DNA of 6,135 bases, taken from contig DAOUPC010000182.1 in assembly GCA_030626365.1 (NCBI GenBank), forward strand, positions 1 to 6,135, given 5' to 3'. The stretch is from Paracoccaceae bacterium. Lineage in GTDB: Bacteria; Pseudomonadota; Alphaproteobacteria; Rhodobacterales; Rhodobacteraceae. The notes under the pieces are model-generated. The model did no database searches. It saw only the letters and a list, made by a program, of their open reading frames with translations, and was not told where the DNA came from. Made by a program: the position numbers and the translations under genes. Numbering within the stretch: position 1 is the first letter of the stretch; every line of letters starts with the position of its first letter. This document shows, one piece after another, positions 1 to 5,771 of the stretch.

Positions 1-1712
1 ATGCGCTGGCGTGCTGTGTCGGGGCGGCTGTGGGGCGCTGGGGGACGTTGTTTCAATGTGCCTCTGAAGAGGCAGAAGAGTTGCAGATCGGCATGGCCGG
101 GTTCACATCCTATGCCGAAACGGTGTCGGTTTATGGCACCGAGGGGGCCTTTGTTGATGGTGACGATACGCCGTGGTCCAAGGGGTTCCTGACCACGGCC
201 TATGCGTCGCGCGGGATCAAGATGCGCTGCACCTCCGGGGCCGGGTCCGAATTGCTGATGGGTTTTCACGAGGCTAAATCGCTGCTGTATCTTGAGGCGC
301 GGTGCCTGTGCATGCAGCGCGCCATGGGGGCGCAGGGCACCCAGAATGGCGGCATTGACGGTGCCCCCCTGACCGCCAGCATCGCCGGTGGTATGCGCGA
401 ATTGATGGCCGAGAACCTGATCGCCGTGTGGCTTGACCTTGAATGTGCCTCGGGCAACGACGCGCGGGCATCAGAATCCGAAATCCGCATCGGGGCCAAG
501 ATCACCCCGTTCCTGTTGGCCGGGTCGGATTTTATCTGTTCCGGCTTTGGCACCATTCTGAAATATGACAATTCCTTTAACGCCTCGCTGTTCAACGGTG
601 AGGAGCTTGAGGAGTTTTTGGTTCTCCAGCGTGATTTCGAGGCAGACGGAGGCCTGACCCCGGTGGGCGAGGCCGATATTCTTGATGTGCGCACCCGCGC
701 CGTTGATGCCTTAAGCGCGGTGTTCGTGGAACTGGACCTGGCCACCCCCACACCGGCGATGAAGGCCAGCGTGGTGGCCGCGTCCGGGTCGGACGAAACC
801 GACAGTTACACACCGCGCGATGTGGCGATTATCAGCGACCAGATCAAGGATCGCGCCATAACCGTGGTCGATGTGATCCGGGCCCTGGCCAAAACCGGAT
901 TTCGCCAAGAGGCGGCGCATCTTCTATCACTGGTCAAGCTGCGGGTGTCGGGCGATTACCTGCAAACCTCGGCCATTGTGCGGGATGGCCATGTGATTTC
1001 CGCGATCAATGATGCCAATGATTACAGCGGCCCCGGCACCGGATACCAGATTTCGGCCGGGCGGCGGGCCGAGATCATCAATATCCGCGATCAGCTTGAT
1101 CGGGGCACGGTGCTTCATGCCGAAGAAAGCTATAAACCCGCAGAGGCCCGCCAGATCATTTATGAAACCGCCGGCAAGGCCGGGCAGGGCGCGCGCAAGG
1201 ACGAGGTGGTGATTGGTATCAGTCCGGGGTTTGGGCTGCACCTGTTCCGCACCCTTGCCAACCATCCGCTAAGCCAGGTCTTGCAGGAACTGATCGGCGG
1301 GATCAGGGCCAGGGGGCTGCACCCGCGTGTCGTGCGTTTTCACCACACGGCGGACACGTCGTTTCTGGGCCTTAGCGCGGCGGGCCTGTCGGGGTCTGGC
1401 ATTGGCATCGGGATTCAGGCCAAGGGCACGGCGGTGATCCACCATATCGACCGACTGCCGCACAACAATCTGGAACTGTTTTCCAACGCGCCGATCACCC
1501 GGTTGGATCATTACCGCAAGATGGGTGAAAACGCGGCTGATTATGCGCTGGGGGCCATGCCCGACCCGGTGGTTGTCCCGACGCGCGGCGAGGCGCTGGG
1601 GGCGCGGTTTCATGCGCGGGTGGCGCTGATCTATGCGATTGAGACCGGGCTGACGGATGCGGCCACGCCCCCGGATGACATCACGCTGACCTTCAGGGGG
1701 GCCACCACATGA
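1..1712 (+). CDS. pduC: B12-dependent diol/glycerol dehydratase, fused large + medium subunits (5' end cut by window)
   Basis: The product belongs to the adenosylcobalamin-dependent enzymes that dehydrate 1,2-diols or glycerol to aldehydes in the cytoplasm. The frame is open from base 3. The GTG at 30 is an internal valine matching Val192 of the Klebsiella large subunit (numbering from memory), so about 182 residues lie upstream of the window. Counting residue 1 at base 30, the alignment is gap-free with an offset of 191: Glu30, Gln105, Asp144 and Ser171 match active-site and metal residues Glu221, Gln296, Asp335 and Ser362. Glu14 and Glu17 match Glu205 and Glu208. The Gln141/His143/Glu170 part of the active site is off the window. 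Large-subunit homology ends near residue 356. After a linker of about 20 residues, residues 376-556 match the medium subunit PduD (LSGSGIGIGIQAKGT and NLELF motifs; Lys465 matches PduD Lys135). The two are separate genes in the Klebsiella and Salmonella pdu operons. Pocket positions Ser301 and Gln336 are Asp110 and Ala145 here, so the true substrate is uncertain. The symbol is by homology only. Confidence 0.93.
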   Translation, partial: ALACCVGAAVGRWGTLFQCASEEAEELQIGMAGFTSYAETVSVYGTEGAFVDGDDTPWSKGFLTTAYASRGIKMRCTSGAGSELLMGFHEAKSLLYLEARCLCMQRAMGAQGTQNGGIDGAPLTASIAGGMRELMAENLIAVWLDLECASGNDARASESEIRIGAKITPFLLAGSDFICSGFGTILKYDNSFNASLFNGEELEEFLVLQRDFEADGGLTPVGEADILDVRTRAVDALSAVFVELDLATPTPAMKASVVAASGSDETDSYTPRDVAIISDQIKDRAITVVDVIRALAKTGFRQEAAHLLSLVKLRVSGDYLQTSAIVRDGHVISAINDANDYSGPGTGYQISAGRRAEIINIRDQLDRGTVLHAEESYKPAEARQIIYETAGKAGQGARKDEVVIGISPGFGLHLFRTLANHPLSQVLQELIGGIRARGLHPRVVRFHHTADTSFLGLSAAGLSGSGIGIGIQAKGTAVIHHIDRLPHNNLELFSNAPITRLDHYRKMGENAADYALGAMPDPVVVPTRGEALGARFHARVALIYAIETGLTDAATPPDDITLTFRGATT

Positions 1713-2131
1713 GCGATGATCACCTGACCACCCAGGATTACCCCCTGGCCGAAAACCGACCCGACCTGGTGCGCGGACAGCGTGGCACGACGCTAGAGGA
1801 TATGACCCTTGCGGCGTTGGAAAACGGTGATGTGGACATGCAGGATTTGCGCATCACCGCGCGTGCCCTGCGGATGCAGGCCGATATTGCCCGCGCCGCC
1901 CGTCGTGACAAGCTGGCCGGGAATTTCGAACGCGCGGCGGAACTTGTCGATATACCGCAGGCCTATCTGATGCAGATATACGAATTGCTGCGACCGGGCC
2001 GGGCCGAAACACGGGCCGAGTTGCAAGGGGTGGCGGATGAATTGCGCGCAACTTACGGCGCGCAACTGATGGCGGAGTTCATTGAAGAAGCGGCCGAGGT
2101 TTACGCGCGCCGGGGCCTGTTTAAACCCTGA
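1709..2131 (+). CDS. pduE: B12-dependent diol/glycerol dehydratase small subunit (PduE-like)
   Basis: This 140-residue protein is the small (gamma) subunit, which packs on the catalytic subunit of diol dehydratase and is needed for the assembled cytoplasmic holoenzyme. Family signatures are a DYPLA segment near residue 10, the stretch RITARALRMQADIA around residues 48-61, NFERAAEL around 72-79, and IYELLRPGRAETR around 89-101. The ATG overlaps the stop of the fused large/medium gene as ATGA, which implies translational coupling. An AGGGGGG ribosome binding site lies at 1695-1701, seven bases upstream. Klebsiella PduE is about 173 residues, and the difference is at the N-terminus: only about nine residues precede DYPLA. 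The extension used for microcompartment targeting or solubility effects in Pdu and Klebsiella enzymes is therefore absent. It is the last gene of its operon, because a strong terminator begins about 22 bases after the stop. Confidence 0.93.
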   Translation: MSDDHLTTQDYPLAENRPDLVRGQRGTTLEDMTLAALENGDVDMQDLRITARALRMQADIARAARRDKLAGNFERAAELVDIPQAYLMQIYELLRPGRAETRAELQGVADELRATYGAQLMAEFIEEAAEVYARRGLFKP

Positions 2132-2152
2132 AGCGGCCCACCTGGTTTGAAC

Positions 2153-2197
2153 AAATGTCTGCCCCCGCCGTGGGGCGGGCGGGGGCGGGCATTTTTT
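2153..2197 (+). terminator. Intrinsic terminator of the dehydratase operon
   Basis: A perfect 9-bp GC stem (GCCCCCGCC at 2161-2169 with GGCGGGGGC at 2178-2186) encloses an 8-base loop. The stem extends outward through G-U and A-T pairs to about 2153/2194, and six T residues lie at 2192-2197. It sits 22 bases past the small-subunit stop, which is typical for rho-independent termination. On the opposite strand the same hairpin is followed by a weaker T-containing stretch, so it may also help stop transcripts from the convergent regulator gene. Confidence 0.85.
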
Positions 2198-2208
2198 CAA
2201 AATGCCCG
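2186..2208 (-). terminator. Second inverted repeat, possible 3' end of the convergent AraC-family gene
   Basis: A perfect 10-bp inverted repeat (CGGGCATTTT at 2186-2195, AAAATGCCCG at 2199-2208) has a 3-base loop. It lies 28 bases beyond the regulator stop as read on the minus strand. Its left arm shares bases with the right arm and T-run of the larger terminator, so the two hairpins cannot fold together. No U-run follows it on the minus strand, so action as a terminator on its own is uncertain. It may instead be a transcript-end stabiliser. Confidence 0.45.
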
Positions 2209-2236
2209 AACGTGGTTGTTCAGAGATTCCTAAAGA

Positions 2237-3277
2237 TCAGGATTTGCGGCGATAGCGCTGCGGGCTCATTCCGGTCCAGTTGCGAAAAGCCCGCGAAAAG
2301 GCCGACAATTCGGAATAGCCAAGGCAATAGGCGATTTCGGTCAGTGGCATGTCGTTGTCCGCGATGTAATGCAGCGCCAGTTCATGGCGCGCGGCCTTGA
2401 CTATATCGCCAAAGATCAGCCCATGCGCGCGCAACTGTTTCTGGAACGCCGGTTCGCTGACCCCGAACAAATGCGATATGTCCGCCACTGATGGCAGGCG
2501 CTCTCCCAGGTGCATCTTTACTTCGTTGCGCACGGTCAGGGCAAAATCCTGCGGGTTGGCCTGTGTTTCGCACCGCCCTTGCAGAAATGGCTCTACGACA
2601 GAGGCAAGATAGGGGTCCTGCTCGGGCATAAGCGCATCCAGGTCACTGCGCCGAAAGGCAATCGCATTGGTGCGCCGGCCAAACTGAACAGGGGCGTCAA
2701 AGCGCATCTCGTGTTCGTCATTGCCGTCGGGTTTGTTATGTTCGAACCGGATTTCCAGCGGGGTCCAGTTGGGCCCAAGCGCATGTTTGAAGATGTTGCA
2801 GAACACCCCCAGCGACAGTTCCGCGTCCTGACGGCGGTTCGCGATGCGCGGATCAAGTATTCGATAGCTGAGCCACAGAATGTCACAATCCTGGATCAAA
2901 CCAAAGCTGGTCTGGTCCTGATGTGCGGGGAAATATTTTTCAAGGTTGCGCAATGCGGCCGCCAGCGTCGGAGAGCTGATCGCGGCAAACCCCAGCATCC
3001 CAAGATGCTTGGGGGTAAAGTTCTGGCCAAACTCAAGCCCGATGTTGCTGTTGCCGGTATTTTGCGCGGCCTCTTCGAACAGATTACAGAATTTCTGAAG
3101 GTTCAGTTCGTCCAGCGGGCTGGAAATATCGTTGATCCGCATACCCGCGCGCCCGAATATTCCGTCAGTGTCGCCGCCGTACTTGGTGAACAGATCAATC
3201 GCGCCAGTTGCGGCTGCGGCCAATACCTTGGCCGGCCCAACCCGTGGTTCTGCGATCAGATCATCAACGGCGTTCAT
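2237..3277 (-). CDS. AraC/XylS-family transcriptional regulator with arabinose-binding-type N-terminal domain
   Basis: This predicted 346-residue DNA-binding regulator resembles the AraC subgroup with an N-terminal Arabinose_bd-type effector domain (OruR/ArgR-like layout). The N-terminal part (about residues 10-220) carries the family-like segment HLGMLGFAAISSPTLAAAL near residues 91-109. The C-terminal 100 residues hold the paired helix-turn-helix: SVADISHLFGVSEPAFQKQL near 263-282, then LTEIAYCLGYSELSAFSRAF near 312-331, ending in WTGMSPQRYRR. The ATG at 3277 is preferred because a GGA lies seven bases upstream. A GTG at 3304 would add nine residues, but its AAGG is only two bases away. The gene is divergent from the ABC importer operon, which makes that operon its most likely target. 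It converges on the dehydratase genes. The effector is not predictable from the sequence. Confidence 0.92.
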   Translation of the reverse strand: MNAVDDLIAEPRVGPAKVLAAAATGAIDLFTKYGGDTDGIFGRAGMRINDISSPLDELNLQKFCNLFEEAAQNTGNSNIGLEFGQNFTPKHLGMLGFAAISSPTLAAALRNLEKYFPAHQDQTSFGLIQDCDILWLSYRILDPRIANRRQDAELSLGVFCNIFKHALGPNWTPLEIRFEHNKPDGNDEHEMRFDAPVQFGRRTNAIAFRRSDLDALMPEQDPYLASVVEPFLQGRCETQANPQDFALTVRNEVKMHLGERLPSVADISHLFGVSEPAFQKQLRAHGLIFGDIVKAARHELALHYIADNDMPLTEIAYCLGYSELSAFSRAFRNWTGMSPQRYRRKS

Positions 3278-3464
3278 CGTGCATCCAACTGATTCGTAAG
3301 ACACAACCTTAGGTCAGTAATCCCAGAATACAAAATCAACCCGCCCCGGGTCGTCGGGGGCTGTTAAATTTTCGCGTTCTGCTGTCAAGCCTGATCCGCC
3401 CCGTTTTTCTAGCATGTCAGCATAGAATCAGAAAAATGATCGTCACCAACAAGGAGAATTACCA
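3278..3464. promoter_or_regulatory. Divergent control region between AraC-type regulator and ABC importer operon
   Basis: This gap of about 187 bases is AT-richer than its flanks and must contain the promoters of both divergent genes. For the importer, TAGAAT at 3423-3428 is a possible -10 box, but no good -35 lies 16-18 bases upstream, which would fit activator dependence. Two similar 10-base segments in direct orientation, GCTGTCAAGC at 3381-3390 and GCATGTCAGC at 3412-3421, share TGTCA cores 32 bases (about three helical turns) apart. They are candidate half-sites for the regulator. A short GC hairpin (CCCCG 3344-3348 with CGGGG 3355-3359) lies in the middle. I found no convincing promoter for the regulator itself. 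The box assignments are tentative. Confidence 0.5.
3451..3456 (+). promoter_or_regulatory. Strong ribosome binding site of the substrate-binding protein
   Basis: AAGGAG lies eight bases before the ATG at 3465, near ideal spacing. It fixes the start and suggests high translation, as expected for a binding protein needed in excess over its membrane partners. Confidence 0.85.
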
Positions 3465-4598
3465 ATGACACTTACTCGTCGTCAGTTCACCCAAAGGACG
3501 CTCGGCGCGCTTGGCGCAACCGCTTTGACCCCGGCCAGCATGGCCCTGGCATCCCGTAATGACCAGATGAACATCCTGTGCTGGGAAGGCTATAATTCAG
3601 ACGAGGTGCTGGGCCCGTTCCGGCGTGCCAACCCCGGTGCGTCCGTGCGCGCCGAAAGCGGCACATCAGACCCTGACATGATCAACAAACTGCGGGCTGG
3701 TGAAATCAAGGTCTGGGACCTGATCAACCTGAACCAGCCCTGGGCGCGTGACGTTCTTTACCCCAACGGGCTGATCAAACCGATCAGCAAGGAACGCTTT
3801 ACCCCCTATTTCGACAAGATGCTGCCCGAGTTCGCGGCCCCCTATCCGCTGGCCTATGCGGATGACGGCGAACTGATCGGTATGCCCCAGCGGTACGGCC
3901 CGTTCTCTTTCGTGGTCAATACAGACAAGATCAGCCGCGAGATGGCCGAAGATCAGGGTTGGAAGCTGTTTCTTGATCCGGCGATGAAGGGGCGTTACGG
4001 CGTTCTGACCTATGATAACTGGAACGTCATGCACATGTGCCTGACCGGCGACATGAACCCGTTTGAACCGATGGATGCGGCCGCACAGGCCAAGTTCAAA
4101 GGCGTGGCCGAACAGATATTTGGCGGGGCCAAGTTGCTGACCGACGATCTGGTGGCGATGAACACCGCGCTGATCAACGGCGAAATTGACGCCTATTTCA
4201 CCGGCGGCACCTATACCGCGTCACCGGCGCGCTTTGACGGGCAGACCAACATTCGCGGCATCACGCCCAATTCCGGCCCCGTTGATGGCAAAGGCGGTGT
4301 TGTCTGGGTCGAACTGACATCAGCCGTCAACAACCCTGATCCATCCACCCTGGCCGAGGATTTCCTGGAATTCGTGCAGCAGCCCGATATTTCCAAGGCG
4401 GTGGCCTTTACCGAGGGCACCTATAACCCGATTGCCCAGATGGGTGATCCCAAGGTGCTGGCCAAGTTTGACGCCGATGAACTGGACGCCATTCAGGTCG
4501 ATAGCCTGGCCGATGAAATGGCCAGGTCGCTCGATTATCAGGTGATCCCGTCTTATGATGCGCTGATAGATATCTACACACAGGCACGTCGTTCCTGA
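3465..4598 (+). CDS. ABC importer substrate-binding protein, PotD-like, Tat-exported
   Basis: This 377-residue periplasmic solute-binding protein resembles the spermidine/putrescine-binding (PotD, bacterial solute-binding type 8) family and should deliver substrate to the permease/ATPase encoded downstream. The N-terminus is a twin-arginine signal: TRRQFT at residues 4-9, a hydrophobic Ala/Leu segment, and likely cleavage after ALA at about residue 29. The mature protein opens with the family-typical ILCWEGYNSDEVLGPF (residues 37-52), followed by INKLRAGEIKVWDLI near 73-87. Other family-like segments are ALINGEIDAYFTGG near 235-248 and GGVVWVELTSAV near 277-288. Compared from memory with E. 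coli PotD (348 residues), Trp281 and Glu283 sit where PotD has Trp255 and Asp257. A Phe (245) occupies the Trp229 position, and the Asp168/Glu171 pair is only partly kept. The family assignment is firm, but polyamine as the substrate is not. It is first in its operon, 72 bases before the ATPase. Confidence 0.92.
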   Translation: MTLTRRQFTQRTLGALGATALTPASMALASRNDQMNILCWEGYNSDEVLGPFRRANPGASVRAESGTSDPDMINKLRAGEIKVWDLINLNQPWARDVLYPNGLIKPISKERFTPYFDKMLPEFAAPYPLAYADDGELIGMPQRYGPFSFVVNTDKISREMAEDQGWKLFLDPAMKGRYGVLTYDNWNVMHMCLTGDMNPFEPMDAAAQAKFKGVAEQIFGGAKLLTDDLVAMNTALINGEIDAYFTGGTYTASPARFDGQTNIRGITPNSGPVDGKGGVVWVELTSAVNNPDPSTLAEDFLEFVQQPDISKAVAFTEGTYNPIAQMGDPKVLAKFDADELDAIQVDSLADEMARSLDYQVIPSYDALIDIYTQARRS

Positions 4599-4606
4599 TA
4601 CGTGCC
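4583..4606 (+). repeat. Inverted repeat spanning the binding-protein stop codon
   Basis: GGCACGT (4583-4589) and ACGTGCC (4600-4606) form a perfect 7-bp stem, with the TGA stop (4596-4598) inside the 10-base loop. It sits directly before the larger GC hairpin. It could be part of an RNA structure protecting the 3' end of the binding-protein transcript, or chance. No T-run follows. Confidence 0.4.
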
Positions 4607-4609
4607 AAC

Positions 4610-4638
4610 GGCCCCGGCGCCCTTCTTGCGCCGGGGTC
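4610..4638 (+). terminator. GC hairpin between binding protein and ATPase genes (attenuator or mRNA stabiliser)
   Basis: CCCCGGCGC (4612-4620) and GCGCCGGGG (4628-4636) make a perfect 9-bp stem with a 7-base loop, extendable by a G-U and a G-C pair to 4610/4638. The following TCCCCTGTTTCCC has no long T-run, so complete termination is unlikely. Such stems after the first gene of ABC import operons commonly give partial termination or protect the upstream message, raising binding-protein levels relative to the membrane components. The position 12 bases after the stop fits that role. Confidence 0.65.
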
Positions 4639-4670
4639 CCCTGTTTCCCTAATCCCCATCAGGAATTCAC

Positions 4671-5771
4671 ATGTCCTCTGACCCCATTCTTCGCCTTGAC
4701 GGTATCGTCAAGCGCTTTGGTGCCTTCACCGCATTGCATGGTATCGATCTGGAAATTTCCGAAGGCGAATTTCTGACCATCGTCGGGCCGTCCGGCAGCG
4801 GAAAGTCGACCCTGATCCGCCTGTTGGTGGGGATGGATGAACTGACCAGTGGCGCGCTGTGGCTGCGGGGTAAACGGATTGACCAGACCCCGGCAAATGA
4901 GCGCCCGACCTGCATGGTGTTTCAATCGCTGGCGTTGTTCCCGCATATGTCGGTGGGCCAGAACATTGAATTTCCTCTAAAGATACAAGGCGTTTCACCG
5001 GCTGATCGCAAGCGGCGCGCGCTTGAACTGCTGGACACGCTGCGCCTGCCGCACAGTTATTACGACAAACGCATTCCTGAATGTTCGGGGGGCGAAAAAC
5101 AGCGCGTGGCCCTGGCCCGTGCCTTGGCGTTCGACCCGGAAATCCTGTTCTTTGACGAACCGCTTTCGGCGCTGGATTACCGGCTGCGCAAGACGCTGGA
5201 AAAGGAACTGAAGGATCTGCACAACCGGACCGGCAAGACCTTTGTTTATATCACCCATTCTTTGGAAGAGGCGATGGTCATGTCCGACCGCATCGCCATC
5301 ATGAAAGAGGGTCGCTTTGAACAGGTCGCCGTGGCCGATGAAATCTCTGGCGCGCCGATCAGCCGCTTTGTGGCTGAATTCATGGGCGAGGTGAATCTGT
5401 TTGATATCCGGGGCACCGCGCAATCGGGGATAGAGGCCGGGGATCTGGCGATTCACATCAATGGCAAGGCCGCGGATCTGGGGTTTGCCCTTGAGCCTGG
5501 CAAGGCGGGCACGCTGATGGTGCGCCCCGAATTCGTGCGCTTTTTACCGCCCGGGGAAACGGCCGACTTTATCGTTTCGGGGGTGCTGCATGCCGAATAT
5601 GCGCTGGGGTCGCGTATCCAGTACGAGATTGGCGCGCCAAACGGTCAGATCCTGACCGTGGAAAAGCTTCGCGAGGACCGCTTTGACGGGGCCACTGGCG
5701 ATGCGGTGATGCTGGGCTTTGATGCGCATGCGGCCCACCTTATTCACGAGGCCGCGCATGGAACGGATTGA
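4671..5771 (+). CDS. ABC importer ATP-binding protein, PotA-like
   Basis: This 366-residue cytoplasmic ATPase should power the importer as a homodimer on the inner face of the permeases. Walker A is GPSGSGKST at residues 39-47 and the Q-loop Gln is at 85. The signature segment is ECSGGEKQRVALARAL (137-152), where Cys replaces the usual Leu of LSGG. Walker B is ILFFDEP (158-164), the D-loop SALD is at 166-169, and the switch histidine is His196 in YITHS. Residues from about 240 form the accessory C-terminal region of the PotA/FbpC-type subgroup, with a TOBE-type segment around MVRPEFVRFLP (283-293). The ATG at 4671 has AGGAA six bases upstream. The 3' end overlaps the permease gene by 14 bases. 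All catalytic residues are present, so it looks functional. Substrate class is set by its partners. Confidence 0.95.
   Translation: MSSDPILRLDGIVKRFGAFTALHGIDLEISEGEFLTIVGPSGSGKSTLIRLLVGMDELTSGALWLRGKRIDQTPANERPTCMVFQSLALFPHMSVGQNIEFPLKIQGVSPADRKRRALELLDTLRLPHSYYDKRIPECSGGEKQRVALARALAFDPEILFFDEPLSALDYRLRKTLEKELKDLHNRTGKTFVYITHSLEEAMVMSDRIAIMKEGRFEQVAVADEISGAPISRFVAEFMGEVNLFDIRGTAQSGIEAGDLAIHINGKAADLGFALEPGKAGTLMVRPEFVRFLPPGETADFIVSGVLHAEYALGSRIQYEIGAPNGQILTVEKLREDRFDGATGDAVMLGFDAHAAHLIHEAAHGTD

Noticed and set aside
30..32. GTG as the start of the fused dehydratase gene
   Set aside because: The frame is open upstream to base 3, and the preceding residues (ALACCVGAA) match the Klebsiella large subunit, so this is an internal valine of a truncated gene.
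1..192. An ATG-started 63-codon frame at the left edge
   Set aside because: It overlaps the well-supported dehydratase frame, has no homology I recognise, and its start merely coincides with the window edge.
2510..3292. A 260-codon open frame on the + strand opposite the AraC-type gene
   Set aside because: It is in codon register with the regulator on the opposite strand, has no recognisable domain or ribosome binding site, and the minus-strand frame gives a full AraC-family protein.
3344..3365. GC hairpin (CCCCG/CGGGG) in the divergent region as a terminator
   Set aside because: The stem is only five pairs, no T-run follows directly, and it lies between divergent promoters where no transcript needs ending.
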